Source: Caprella mutica
Taxonomy: Eukaryota; Arthropoda; Malacostraca; Amphipoda; Caprellidae
Reading direction: 5' to 3'
DNA length: 64,000 nt
Assembly: GCA_947561585.1 (NCBI GenBank)
Contig: CANNZV010001162.1
Location: 116,861 to 180,860 of the forward strand
Shown here: positions 46,611 through 59,019 of the stretch, piece by piece
Layout of the letters: every line of letters begins with the position of its first letter
Numbering within the stretch: the first letter of the stretch is position 1
Notes under the pieces: model-generated
The model's input: only the letters and a program-made list of their open reading frames with translations
Database searches by the model: none
What the model was told of the DNA's origin: nothing
Translations under genes and position numbers: made by a program

Positions 46611-48143
46611 CTTTAAGCGACATGCAGTTATAACTACATTAGTATTCCGTACGTTTATAAATTACATGAGTAAGTTAGGCATATAGATATTATAAAATTT
46701 CCTTTAAAATTTCCCTTTAATAATAATCTGAGATTGTTTTCATTCATTTTTGTTTCTTTGAAATGCTTTTAAAGAAAACTTTAGAGAATTCAAGTTTAAA
46801 TACTTAACTGGAGTAAATTCTCAGTCGCGCATAGCATCCATTAATTGGCATAACGGTCACCAATTTTTTTATGGAACGAGCATTAACTGTAGTCTGTAGC
46901 TTAAACTATTTCTAGAGTTACAATTATGAATATTTTATGTAGATGTACAAAGGATCTTTGCAATACGTTTATGGAATTAAAAACACATGGTGCCAATGAC
47001 ACGAAAAAATTTGATCTAGTTAGTCCTCGACTACTCACAGATGGTGCTCTTCCAATAAGAAATTAACACAGTCATCACAAAATATTTCAATTCAGTTTTC
47101 TATGAAGAGATGCACTGCCTCGCTGCGGTGTGGCCATGCGTGAAACATTTACACATTAACTTAAATTTCCTTTTATTAACTGGTTTTATCTAAATAAACT
47201 GAGAACATCATAATTAAATATGCTTAATCCATCAAAGCAAATACTAACAAAATTTTAGTTTTACCGCTTTAAACCACGGCGTAGCGGAATCTCGATTTAG
47301 GAATAATAACGTTTCTGTGTAGAGAGTGTTACTATTCAGTCCATAAAATTCATTTTCATATACCTAATCTATAGATATGATATTGTTTCTCATTGACATA
47401 TGATACATATTTATTCATCACACAACTACAAAATAGGTGATTAATTCTATAAATAAATAATTGCAATAATTTCTTAAAGCGATTTGATAAATAGAACAAA
47501 CACTTTAGTGATAAATCATAAACACAGTGAAATGAAATAAAAGGGTGTTTATACTAAGCACTCCAAGTTACAAATGTTCATATTCAATGTGAAAGTGATT
47601 TAATAAACTGTCACTGAGACAAAACTCTTTGATTCCACTTGGTCTAACTTATTTCAAATCTTTATCCACAATTTCCATTTTTTTGTAATAAGTTTAAATG
47701 CATTTTAGGCATTTTGTCCGTAAGAATTTTGTCCGTAGGCATTTTGTCCGTATGCATTCTGTCCGCGCACGTAATACTCTAGAATTAAGATCTTTCTACT
47801 ACAAACCATACAAATAATCTAAATTCCAAACTAATCGCTAATCAAACTATATATTTTATATTTAAATTCTTCTGTAATTGTACATCATTTAATACATAAT
47901 TCTAGTCTATTTTTCCATACAATAAGTAGTTTATTTTAATAATAGCGAGATATTAAACTTTAGTGATTACGCAAGCGCCAGATGTTTGTGTGTAAAAATT
48001 GTCTATAAGCGATCGTCACAGAATCCTTTCCATACACTTTACACAGCTCCACAGTGAGATTAAATTGGTAAGTTAATTGTCTATTATTAGTCTTCTTTGA
48101 TCTAATTTCGTATATAAGTATAAATGTATGGTTAGTACTTCTA
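46611..48143. other. AT-rich spacer within the Harbinger element
   Basis: Apart from the short array at 47705-47768, nothing recognised. Confidence 0.5.
47705..47768. repeat. Solo foldback-type array
   Basis: Four units of about 16 bp, GCATTTTGTCCGTAGG-like. Similar in style to foldback arms, but no inverted partner found. Confidence 0.6.
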
Positions 48144-48377
48144 GTTTGGAAAAACAGGTAAATGGCGGTACGGTAGTTTTATAACTCTGGCCTCTAACCA
48201 CATAACACTAATAAAAATAATGACTTCAAAACACGAATTAAATTGAAATACTATAACAAGCATAGCGATTAATTTGATATCAAATATTTCAATATAAATT
48301 CGGTTCAGCAGTTTTTAGACTTTCTTGAGGCCTAAATTGGAAATTAAACTTTGAGCCACAATTTACTTGTGTGATCC
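48144..48377 (-). mobile_element. Diverged MITE of the GGGTCACGCAGG family
   Basis: Flanked by TA. The right end ACAATTTACTTGTGTGATCC and the CTTTCTTGAGGCC block match the family. The left end has decayed (AACAGGTAAATGGCGG). Confidence 0.75.
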
Positions 48378-48802
48378 TACTCTATGTATATTGTGTATAG
48401 GGTTTTCTCTCCATATTGATTATTTAAATATGTAATTACTTTTAATAATTGATTACAGGTTTCAACTGTACCACTCACAAAATAATCTCCATTACATTTA
48501 TATTGAAAATATATTGCATTTCTTTAAAAAAATTACTTTTTTGAATCAAACTTCATTTCACTTATACCTATCAAAATGTAAATAATTGAAAACTTTTATA
48601 GTGCTGTGCCTTACCCACCACTATAGTGCCTAAATTTATTGCTGTGAGGCTATGCAGGGTAAATTTTCTCTAAATTACAATGCTTCACGACCCAGATTTA
48701 TAGTAATTGAGATAACCTACTTCCTATTTTATGTACATGTCTTCTATTAAATTGCGCAACAAAATCATTCACATTGTCTTCCAGATTTCGTATACCGTAG
48801 AC

Positions 48803-49204
48803 ATGTCTGAAAAAAAAGAAGACAGGATATTCCAATTGAAGTGCATCGAAGTTTATAAAAGTTTACCAGTTCTATGGAAAGTAAAAAGTGATGATTATAA
48901 CAACAGGCAAAAGAAAGATATAGCTTATGTTGTATTAGTTGAAAAATTTAGAGAAAAGTACACAAGAGAAGAGGTTAAGAAAAAGTTAAATTCATATAGA
49001 ACCAACTATCGTAAAGAATTGAAAAAAATTCTGGATTCAGAAAGATCTGGCACAGGGGCAGACCAGGTCTATAAACCAACGCTGTGGTATTTTGAAGCCC
49101 TCACCTTCCTCTACGACCAAGAAATCCCAGCAAAATCGCGGAGCACACTCGCAAACAAGACATTTCAAGCTTTGGCTGCAGCCGACAGCGGACATTCTCA
49201 TGAG
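48803..49204 (+). CDS. Harbinger MADF-domain protein, exon 1
   Basis: MADF (Myb/SANT-like) DNA-binding domain of the accessory protein that accompanies PIF/Harbinger transposases. Start chosen at ATG 48803 (MSEKKEDRIFQLKCIEVYKS). The domain spans residues about 10-100: CIEVYKSLPVLWKVKSDDY, then YVVLVEKFREKYT and YRTNYRKELKKI, and the conserved aromatic segment YKPTLWYFEALTFL. It continues with a basic/serine stretch and ends at GAG|GTATGT, phase 0. An earlier in-frame start at 48731 is possible. Well preserved, with no stops. Partner exon at 57518. Confidence 0.85.
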
Positions 49205-49519
49205 GTATGTCATGCACTCAAGGATTATTTTATTTTTTATGTCACTCATGGCGCGTGAGTGTTGCAGAGCTTATTTTAATTTCCTGCATTTTATAAACTA
49301 GCTTATGAACTTCTTTTTTAAAGTTACTTTTTCCGTGAAATACATGACTATAACTGATTTTAATTAAAAATCTATTATGTATTATAGCAGAAAATTACTG
49401 TCCTTTTCAGATGTATGTAACTAAGATAAATTTGTCACACATTCACAAGAAAATAGAGGTTTAAAAAATGGGTAATTAGTATGGAATCATTTATATTTTA
49501 CTTTACATTACATTAAGAG

Positions 49520-49897
49520 TTATATAAAGTAATGTGGTTGTCGTTGCCATGGCACAGATCCTTTTGTACAGATGTAGCGTCTGAACATATCCCTCGTGTC
49601 CTTCGCTTTATCAGAAGCATTTCTCCTCTAGGTCGCTTGTAGTCCTTGTATCTGCACATGAGAATCTCGCCATAACCACCCATGGAAGTTTCCATTTCCG
49701 TCTTCCCAGTTCACACTTCCCTGCATGATGTATCTGTTGGACTTCCTCCTTAAGAAATTATGTAAGTAACAGCAAGTTAACGTTACTGTCTGAGCTTTTT
49801 CTGGTGAAAGCAGAATCTTCCTTTGGATCACTCCGAACCTTGAAGAAAGAATCCCAAATGCATTCTCCACGACCACACGCGCTCTACTTAACCGGTA
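49520..49897 (-). pseudogene. Harbinger transposase, C-terminal part
   Basis: Minus strand: YRLSRARVVVENAFGILSSR contains the catalytic Glu (VVENAFG) of the DDE_4 (HARBI1-type) nuclease. Then follow YLHNFLRRKSNRY, a TAG at 49628-49630, and in the same frame NASDKAKDTRDMF and GSVPWQ, the usual end. It is cut off from the rest of the gene by the 4.5-kb insertion at 49898-54397, between the Tyr and Arg codons of FNY|RLSRARV. Confidence 0.9.
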
Positions 49898-50019
49898 CCC
49901 AGGTAACATTGAAATATCCCAGGAATATTTCCTGGATATTTTAGATATTCCCTCATTATCCGCTATCATGAAATGATATCGAGGGAATATCCCTGGAACC
50001 GAGAAAAAATTAGCTGTTC

Positions 50020-51060
50020 CCCTTACGATTTCAAGGGAATATCCCTGGAATTTATGAAAATTAGCTGTTTCCCTTACGATTTCGAGGGAATATCCCAGGA
50101 TTTTGTAGAAATTGGGTAATCCCCCTACGATATCGAAGGAATACCCCAGGAATACGTAGAAATTAGGTAATCCCCTTACGATTTCGAGGGACTATCCCAG
50201 GAATTTATGGAAATTAGCGTATCCCATTACGATTTAAAGGGAATATCCCTGGAACCGAGAAAAAATTAGCTGTTTCCCTTACGATTTCGAGGGAATATCC
50301 CACGAATTTGTTGAAATTAGGTAATCCCCTTACGATTTCGAGGGAATATCCCAGGAATTTATGGAAAATAGCGTATCCCATTACGATTTTTAGGGAATAT
50401 CTCTGGAACCGAGAAAAAATTAGCTGTTCCCCCTACGATTTCAAGGGTATATCCCATGAATTCGTGAAAATTAGCTGTTCCCTTTTCGATTTCGCGGGAA
50501 TATCCAATGAATTTATGAAAATTAGCTGTTTCCTTTACGATTTCGAGGGAATATCCCAAGAATTTATAGAAATAAGGTAATCCCCTTACGATTTCGAAGG
50601 GATATCCTAGGAATTTATGGAAATTAGACTATCCCATTACGATTTAGAGGGAATATCCCTGGAACCGAGAAAACAATTAGCTGTTCCCCTTACGATTTCA
50701 AGGGAATATCTTAGGAATTTGTGAAAATTAGCTGTTCCCCTTAATTTCGAGGGAATATCCCAGAAATTTATGAAAATGACTGATTTCATTACGATTTCAA
50801 AATAATATTCCAAGATAGATAGATAATAAGCTGATCTTCTTACAATTCCGAAAGAATATTCCAGGAACTAATAGAAAATTTATTTATCCTATCACGATAT
50901 CGAAGGACTATTCCAAGAATTTATGAAATTTAGATGATCTCCTCGTACGATTTTGAGAGATTATTCCAAGAATTCATAAAATTAGCTTATCCATCCACGA
51001 TTTCAAGAGAATATTCCATGAATTTAGTAGTAATTATCCGACTCTCAACAATTTACAAGG
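50020..51060. repeat. ~51-bp array, first block
   Basis: About 20 degenerate units containing CGATTTCGAGGGAATATCCC and ATGGAAATTAGC. Frames such as 50308-50580 are by-products of the repeat. Confidence 0.88.
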
Positions 51061-51224
51061 AATGTTCAAATAATATTTCATTTCAATTTGTAATTCCATC
51101 TGACCATGATTTATACGAACTTGAAAAGAAAATGGCCTTCTATTCCGCTTATACATAGTAAAAAGATGGTGTTTCTCAATTATTTTTTATAAATTAATAG
51201 TTAAAATGATGAAGGATGTAGTAT

Positions 51225-51590
51225 TATTTAATTAAGTTAATGTTCATGAAAAATTGATTAAAGTCAGTCAGTGGTTAAATGCAAACCGTCTCTCTCTTAA
51301 TGCTGATAAAACTAATTATTTGGTCTTTACTCATAAATCTGTGGATCTCTCAGCTTCACCTATATCATAATGAACGACTCTCGTATATCTCTTGCTCCAA
51401 ATTTCAAGTTCCTGGGTATAATCATTAGTCACCCTTTAATCAACAGTGCAGTGTTTTATCTAGGAAACTATCATGTGCTGTAGGCGTAATTCGTAGGGTG
51501 TCCTGTTATGTCCCGGGGAAGTACTGAAAACTTATAATTTTTCACTATATTATCTGCACTTGATTTACTGCATTTCTGTTTGGGGGGAGG
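51225..51590 (+). pseudogene. LINE reverse transcriptase fragment
   Basis: Plus strand: VSQWLNANRLSLNADKTNYL, then LVFTHKS, stops, and FKFLGIII. This is the RT thumb region of a Jockey/CR1-type LINE, frameshifted and ending in a poly-G-interrupted tract. Confidence 0.75.
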
Positions 51591-51839
51591 GGGGGGATGC
51601 GGATCAACAAATATTGAAAGAGTTGCTGCAATGAGCAATAGAATGCGCTCTCATTAATTTGGCACTGTGTATAATGATTGTTTTGTACCATATCCATGTA
51701 ATCACATAAATATTTATTTTTAATTTCTGCTTTCCATAACCCAGGTAACATTGAGATATTCCCGGAATATTCCCTCGATATCTATATATTCCTTCATTAT
51801 CCGCTATCGTAAAATGATATAGAGGAAATATTTCCGGGA

Positions 51840-52268
51840 TTAGTGAAAATGAGTTGATCATCTAATGATATCGAGGGAATATTCCAGGAATTAGTGAAAA
51901 TTAGTTGATCCCCTAACGAAATCGAGAGAATATTCTAGGAATTAGTGAAAAATAGTTGATCCCCTAACGATATCGAGGGAATATTCAAGGAATTAGTGGA
52001 AATTAGTTGATCCCCTAACGATATCGAGGGAATATTCAAGGAATTAGTGGAAATTAGTTGATCTCCTAACGATATCGAGGGAATATTCAAGGAATTAGTG
52101 AAAATTAGTTGATCCCCTAAACATATCGAAAGAATATTACAGGAATTAGTGAAAATTAGTTGATCCCTAACGAAATCGAGAGAATATTCCAGGAATTTGT
52201 GAAAATTATTTGATCCCCTAACGATATCGAGGGAATATTCAAGCAATTAGTGAAAATTAGTTGATCCC
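51840..52268. repeat. 51-bp array, second block
   Basis: Eight or nine units of ATATCGAGGGAATATTCCAG plus GAATTAGTGAAAATTAGTTG and CCCTAACG. Separated from the third block by the LINE insertion. Confidence 0.92.
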
Positions 52269-52985
52269 ACACGATATAAGGATAAGGATATTTATTGAAG
52301 AAAAGTAATAAAAAACAATACAGTTCTACAAGCCCATATATAATTTCTCATTAATAAGAAATTTTCGGGCAAGGTTAAAACAAGAGACAGGAATGGTTTT
52401 ATCCTGTCATAAAATATATGCGACATTTACACTAAATAGATAATATTTTTGTATTAGACCTAAATGATTGCACAGACAGAGAAAACACACCAAAAGCTAC
52501 AAATGATAATGATAAGAATACACAAACTTACAATTATTAACAACAAGTCACAGATCACAATGTACCTAAACTAATTATGATCAGCATATTTGGCAAGATA
52601 GTACTTTTTAAGAGTTGATTTAAAGATATTTAAAGAGTTAATAGTTTTTATATTTGGAGGTAGAGACTGCCACAGTTCAGCTGCAGAATAATGAACACTG
52701 TGCTCCGTTAACGTTAACCTGTGACGACCTATAACTGGATCAGAAGCATGCCTAGTTTCATAGGGTAAGTTGGAGTAGTTAAAATTAGTTCCATTTCTAA
52801 ACAAATACACAAGCAATAAATAATTATGGAGATCATCTAATTTCAAAATACCAGTGATATAAAAAAGGGAGTCAGTGTGGGCTAAGTACTCGCTACCGGT
52901 GATGATTCTTATTACTCGTTTTTGGAGCATCTCGATAGTATGCAAATGAACACCATAAGTTCCACCCCATAGAATATTTCCGTAC
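52269..52985 (-). pseudogene. 5'-truncated LINE copy, C-terminal region
   Basis: The minus-strand frame at 52571-52945 reads MLQKRVIRIITGSEYLAHTD and LPPNIKTINSLNIFKSTLKK, the C-terminal end of a Jockey/CR1-type LINE. The 3' end carries a short TATCCTTATCCTTAT tail. It is inserted within the 51-bp array, so it is younger than the array. Confidence 0.85.
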
Positions 52986-53565
52986 TAATATTCAAGGAAT
53001 TAGTGAAAATTAGTTGATCTCTATCGATATCGAGGGAATATTCTTGGAATTAGTGAAAATTAGTTGATCTCTTAACGATATCGAAGGAATATTACAGGAA
53101 TTAATGAAATTAGTCGATATCGAGGGAATATTCCAGGAATTAGAGATAATTAGGTGACCCCAAATGATATCGAGGGAATATTCCAAGGATTAGTGAAAAT
53201 TACTTCACCCACTAACGATATCGAGGAAATATTCCAAGAAGAAATTAAAATTACTTGTTCTTTTAATGATATCAAGGGAATATTCCAGGAATTAGAGAAA
53301 ATTAGTTGATCCCCTAATGATATCAAGGGACTATTCCAGGAATTAATAAAACTAGTTGATCCCTTTCCGATATCGAGGGAATATTCCAGGAATTAGTGAA
53401 AACTAGTTGATTCCCTATTGATATCGAGGGAATATTCCAACAATTACAGAAAATTTGTTGATCCCCTAAAGATATTGAAGGAATATTCCAGGAATTACTA
53501 AAATTTAGTTGATTCACTAACAATATCGAGGGAATATTCCAGGAATTAGTGAAAAATAGTTGATC
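52986..53565. repeat. 51-bp array, third block
   Basis: About 11 further units of the same repeat, in the same orientation and continuing after the LINE insertion. Confidence 0.92.
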
Positions 53566-53708
53566 AAAAAAAATTATATAAGAAACTATTATAAAAGAAA
53601 AATAGAAATAATCTTTGAAATATTAAACTATATTTATCGATGATAACCTAAAGATAAACTTGAGTTATCATATTGCATAAAGTTCATTGAAAAATTCTAA
53701 TTCTACTG

Positions 53709-53782
53709 TGTCCAGGATGGTCGAGTGGTTTGCGTCACAAGCAGAAGTCAACAAGGTGCTGGTTCGAGACCCGTACACATCA
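53709..53782 (+). ncRNA. tRNA-derived sequence (SINE head or pseudo-tRNA)
   Basis: A-box TGGTCGAGTGG (53718-53728) and B-box GGTTCGAGACC (53761-53771) are spaced as in a tRNA. The 5' and 3' ends do not pair into an acceptor stem, so an intact tRNA gene is unlikely. Confidence 0.55.
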
Positions 53783-53954
53783 CTTCATTTCTTTCTCCAT
53801 TTATTTCCATTTAACTTGTATATAACAATATGTATCATTCAACTAATTCACGTAAAGTCAAACGTTCACGTACAAATGCTGTATATGCTAGGAAATATTA
53901 AATTTGGTTTTCTTATTTTTATATCCTTCCTCTATTCTAGATATCCAGGGAATA

Positions 53955-54235
53955 TTCCCTCTTGTTCCCCTTGATATCGAGGGAATATCCATTCACTTTC
54001 ATATTTTCATTCCCTTGTTAATGAGAGGATAACTGTTTTGATATTCCCTTTCTGTTCCCTTGATATCCAGGGAAGATTCCAGGAATATTTATATTTTTAT
54101 TCCCTCTTGTTCCCCTTGATATCGAGGGAATATCCATTCACTTTCATATTTTCATTCCCTTGTTAATGAGGGGATAACTGTTTTGATATTCCCTTTCTGT
54201 TCCCTTGATATCCAGGGAAGATTCCGTGAATAAAT
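53955..54235. repeat. ~145-bp direct duplication
   Basis: Two copies of a segment containing TTCCCTCTTGTTCCCCTTG, CATTCACTTTCATATTTTC and ATAACTGTTTTGATATTCCC. Confidence 0.85.
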
Positions 54236-54397
54236 AATAAAATGTCACATAAAGATCCCCTGGATATCAAAAGGGAATATCGCCTTATCGCGAAAAGTGA
54301 AAATAGGAATATCCCAGGGAACAATGAAGGGGATATTTGGGGAATATCGCTGGGGTTAACCCGGGAATATCCGAGGAACAATCAAATGTTACCTGGG

Positions 54398-54798
54398 TAG
54401 TTGAAAATACATTTTTCATTGTAGATGTCATCCTCTTCACCGCCAAGTCCTGGATATGGCTTCATGAAATTTTCTGTTAGTGAAAAAGCTTCATCCCCAA
54501 CAAAAACGTAAGGCATTGTTATCACGTCATCATAACACAGTTTTTCTTCAGTTGGAATTGAGAGTTCTTGATTGTTCATCATACGGCCAAAATCTGTATG
54601 AGAAATCACACTTCCATTAGATATTGCCATTAACACGATGCTGAAGAACTTTTTGTAATTGTAAAAGTACGACCCACTTCCTGGGGGTTTCTGTATGGCA
54701 ATGTGTTTTCCATCAACCGCACTTAGAACGTGTGGAAAATTCCACCTATTGCGAAATCCTTCAGAGACATTTCGCCACTTATTCTCTGTTTGCGGCAT
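54398..54798 (-). pseudogene. Harbinger transposase, catalytic exon
   Basis: The minus strand follows an acceptor (CTATTTTGCAG). It encodes MPQTENKWRNVSEGFRNRWN, then AVDGKHIAIQKPPGSGS (first catalytic Asp) and YNYKKFFSIVLMAI, and FVGDEAFSL (second Asp), ending KCIFNY at the insertion site. There are no stops in this exon. Together with 49520-49897 it supplies the full D-D-E set. Confidence 0.92.
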
Positions 54799-54839
54799 CT
54801 GCAAAATAGATATTAATGTTTTATGATGGATGACATCAA

Positions 54840-57000
54840 TTTGTGATAAAATAAAATCAGGTAAACCAATATGAAAACCGTAAATTTAGAAACTCAATAA
54901 TTAGAAAAAAATAGAATGCAATATAATAAATTCTGATGAAATAATTACAAAACTAATAATTCAAAACATTCTAAAATTTAGTAAAATAATTTGAAATGAA
55001 ATAATTAGAAACAAATATTATGCAATAAAAAAACCAGAAAACACATTAATCAGAAAAAAAATAAAATGCCGTATAATATTTATAAAACACATAAAATGGA
55101 GTAAAATAATTTCAAAAAAGTTAATTAGGAAAAAATATTTTGCAACAATTTAATACGAAAACTGTTAAAATCCAGTAAAATAAAAAGAAAACGCACAATT
55201 TGTGATAAAATGTCTACGAATGAATTAATTAGAAAACTCTCAATTTCCAATAAATTAATTAACAATAAATTAATTAGCGCAAAAAAAATAAGCGCAAGTA
55301 TAATTAGAGCAATATAATCAGCGCAAGTATAATTAGAGCAAAATAATTAGCGCAAGCATAATTAGAACAAAATAATTAGAGCAAAATATACGCTCCGCCC
55401 ACCTGTCTCGACAGCGACCGCCCACCGTGACGTCATTACTTTGTCATTGTGAGAAATATAGGTAATAGGGTAAATTTTAGCATGTAGACACTTTAAATAA
55501 TTAGCGCAAAACTTAATTAGAGCAAAATAATTAGCGCAAATACAATTAACGCAAATTTAATTAGAGCAAAATAATTAGCACAATATAATTAGTCCAAATA
55601 TAATTAGAGCAAAATAATTAGCGCAAATTTAATTAGAGAAAATATAGTGAGCGCAAAAAATATTCCTTCAACTGCATGTGTACTTTTTTACATAATATAT
55701 ACACTTTAAATATCATATTTTTGTGTCAGTATTATTTGAGAATTTTCATTATTCATTATATAACTTAACAAATTCAGTTAATATAAACTAATCTTTCTTA
55801 ACCGATCCGCATACTACTGACGTCATTACTTCATGTTCAAATTACGATTTTTTTGTATCTGTTATATACTCAGTGTGTTATTATAGAAATTTAAATCAGA
55901 TACTAATGTAGAGAATGTATATTAGCAGTATGCTAAAATAATTGTAAGTTGAACATGAAGTAATGACGTCAGCAGTAGGCAGCTTGGTTAAGAAAGTTTA
56001 GTTTGTATTAACTGAATTTGTTTAATTATATATTGAGAATTCTTAAATAATAATGACACAAAAATATGACATTTTAAGTGTATATATGTAAAGAGTACTT
56101 AGGCAGTAAACAGAGTATTTTTGCGCTAATTATTTTGCTCTAATTAAATTTGCGTTACTTATATTGTGCTAATTGTTTTGCTCTAATTATATTTGCGCTA
56201 ATTATTTTGCTTTAATTAAATTTGAGCAAATTATTTTGCTCTAATTATTTTGCTCAAACTATATTTGCGTTAATTATATTGCGCTAATTATTTTGCTCTA
56301 ATTATATTTGCGCTAATTACTTGGCTCTAATTAAATTTGTGCTAATTACACACTAAACACTATGTTTGAACGTCTTATTCCGTGATTGGTTCTATTCATT
56401 GATGTCGTTAAGTAAAAAAGATTCATGACATCGAAGGTATCCAGCGTTGCCATTGGATCTAAAAGAAATAAGTGGAGCTTCTCAGATCATTTTTGCGCTA
56501 ATTACACTTGCACTAGTTACACTTCCGCTAATTATACTTGTGCTAATTACACTTGCGCTAATTAAACTTGTGCTAACTATTTTATCGATAATTATGCGTT
56601 TTCAAATTAGTTGTTTCGTAATTAAATCATTGGTAATTATAGGTTTTGTCATTATTTTTCCTCATTTTGAATGTTTTTATTTATTTTACCGTTAATTATA
56701 TTATTGTATTTTGATAGTTTTACAATTATTTTACTAAAAATTATAAGTTTTGAAATTATAGTTTTCCTAATTATTTGGTTGACTATTATTTTACCTCAAA
56801 TTAATTTACAAGTAATTATTTTTTCACATTTTATGAGATTCTTAATTATGTGTTTCTTAATTATTTTTCCCGTAATTGGGAGTTTTTTAATTATATTATT
56901 ACTTTTTATACTGTTTTCTATTTCTATTATTACTAATTAATCGTTGCCATTTTAGTTTTCTCTTAATTATTTTACCCGTAATTGACCCCTCCCTTCTATG
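54840..57000. mobile_element. 2.2-kb foldback of AATTAG-type repeats
   Basis: The left arm has AATTAGAGCAAAATAATTAG and GCGCAA units (55262-55665); the right arm is inverted (56112-56560, GCGCTAATTATTTTGCTCTA). Outer, looser AATTA repeats lie on both sides. The centre (55680-56100) is a further palindrome with ATGAAGTAATGACGTCAG on one side and its complement on the other. Outer ends are not sharply defined. The frames at 56447-56940 are by-products of the repeats. Confidence 0.75.
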
Positions 57001-57517
57001 ATAAGTGGCTGAAACAATTCACTTGGTTAATAGGGAAATATAATACCATTGTTAAAGGAATTCGTTCCATTAAAATTTATAACATACTTTACAGAAAACT
57101 ATTGTTCTTTGTTTACATAACTAATAATATTGGCAATATCTCTTCACGAATAGAATTAATGTATAGAAAGTTGAAATTTTATAAACTACTTCTAATGTGT
57201 CTATTCAGTGATAAATAGTTAATGTGTTAATTCTAATAGATTTATAAATTTCCTGATTTTTTTTTAATGTGACGTGATAGTCACATTCGTCACTAGGCTC
57301 CACACATTAAATTTATCACAGTATAGTCCTTTATTTTTTATGTGACTAATTCGTCACACACAGTCATAAAGGGATATCATATGAGAGTTGGCTGGCTGCT
57401 AGAGGTTATATTTTTACTTTTGTTTATTTGCTGATCTCAATCAGTCAGGGAACACTCATAATATTGCCGTATTCATATGATTAATTATTGTTAATGACAA
57501 AAAAATTATGTTCACAG

Positions 57518-57976
57518 GATGATGTGGGAGCAGATTTTCTCAGTAACCACTGGTTGAGAGAGCTCCAACCAACGCTGTCGCCTTCTTCTTCAGTGAGACA
57601 GGAATCTCTCCAGAATTCGGCATAGCGGATGAAAAGAAGTTCACAAACTCAAATTAAAAATGATGTCCGGGAAGAACTTCTGAAGCTTGCCAGTGAACGA
57701 CTGCGCCAAACCCCAGATGATGTGAATCTTGTACAAGCAAAGACATGGGCAGCAGAACTTTCCAAAATGACTCAAGACCAGCAGTTGTTCGCAAAAAAAG
57801 CTGTTAATGATGTACTTTTTGAGGGACAGATGAGAACACTGACGAGGAATTCGGTTCAAATAAATAATGAAGACTGGACACGGAGCCATTTACTCAAACA
57901 ATCTTCGTACACTTCTAATGAGTCTGCTGCAATTGTACCTCCCTACTGCATCTCTAGAGGTGAAACAGTAACGTAA
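57518..57976 (+). pseudogene. Harbinger MADF protein, exon 2 with in-frame stop
   Basis: Follows acceptor TTATGTTCACAG and joins exon 1 in phase 0. It encodes 35 residues (DDVGADFLSNHWLRELQPTL and a serine-rich segment ending QNSA), then TAG at 57623-57625. The same frame continues for 116 codons ([37 protein letters not shown]), the usual C-terminal segment of these accessory proteins. The product is therefore truncated unless the stop is read through. Confidence 0.78.
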
Positions 57977-57979
57977 AAA

Positions 57980-58727
57980 GTGGATCTTCAAAGTAATACT
58001 TCCGATGGACACGGACAGCCCTTATCTTTAGCCAATTTCTTTACGACCTATACGTCTGACTGAACACTAGACTAACCAGTGACTAGAGTTTGAACCAGAC
58101 TGTTTATATTAATTCGGTGTTTATATTAACGCCTTTTATTTGTGATTTATTATTTTTAATTTTGAGTATTGTTTTAATGTAATGCTATTTCTTTTGTTCA
58201 TTGGCCTAACCATTATAGAATTTTCTAAATGTAAAACTGTCTAATTTGATTAAAAACTAACTATTGACTTTGTGTTTTAAACATTGTATTGATGATGAGG
58301 AGCAAGATAATTACTTTTAAATTTTTTAGTTCTGAAATTGCACCTGTAATTTTTTCAGTAATTAGTTTTATATATTTTCACCATATAAACCAATTAATAC
58401 ATTTATTAATGTTTTATGCTAAATTGAAAATACTACTACATAGGAATTCCAATAATTCAGTTTGAAATACTATTCAATCATAAATACCTATACATGGTAA
58501 TACAGGACTTACCCTAATCATAGAAATTGGAGTTACAAATAATAGGGTTGTACAGTTCAAGTGTTTTAAGAATTTGAATACAAATGAAAGAAAAACTCTA
58601 TAACAAAAGGAACGATATTATTAAAATTAAGTTGGTTTGTAAGTTTTACTTTAGGTAGTAATTCAAAAGTTAAATTTATACCGCACGGAACCAAACGAAA
58701 CCATGATAGTTCAAATTCCTTGGAACT
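57980..58727. other. AT-rich spacer
   Basis: Likely the 3' UTR of the MADF gene and intron of the transposase gene. No further features seen. Confidence 0.45.
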
Positions 58728-59019
58728 ACTATACCTTTTCCAATTGAAGTTCCTCCAAATGAAATAACATTTCATCAAAGTGAAATATAATTTCATCAAA
58801 GTGAAATATAATTTCATCAAAGTGAAATAGCATTTCATCAAAGTGAAATATAACTTCATCAAAGTGAAAAAACATTTCATCAAAGTGAAATAACAATTCC
58901 TCCAAGTGAACTATCAATTCCTCCAAATGAAATAGCGTTTCCTCCAAATGAAATATCATTTCAGCAGAATAAAAATCGAATCAATACGCAGTCAATTAAA
59001 TTTATTACGTGAAATATAT

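Larger units (their letters stand above)
49898..54397. mobile_element. 4.5-kb element with CCCAGGTAACATT ends
   Basis: Starts CCCAGGTAACATTGAAATAT and ends AATGTTACCTGGG, with TA on both sides (49896-49897, 54398-54399). Removing it restores the transposase frame. Another left end, ACCCAGGTAACATTGAGATA, occurs at 51740, so a second copy or an internal rearrangement is present. Much of it is 51-bp tandem arrays. It also contains two LINE fragments and a tRNA-like sequence. No transposase of its own was seen. Confidence 0.85.

Noticed and set aside
50308..50580. 90-codon frame in the 51-bp array
   Set aside because: 51 bp is a multiple of three, so frames persist. The sequence is repetitive and non-coding in character.
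53709..53782. Functional tRNA gene
   Set aside because: The acceptor stem ends do not pair. Only the internal promoter boxes are convincing.
57629..57976. Independent small gene starting MKRSSQTQ
   Set aside because: It is in frame with the preceding MADF exon after a single TAG and matches the usual C-terminal part of that protein, so it is the end of a broken gene.
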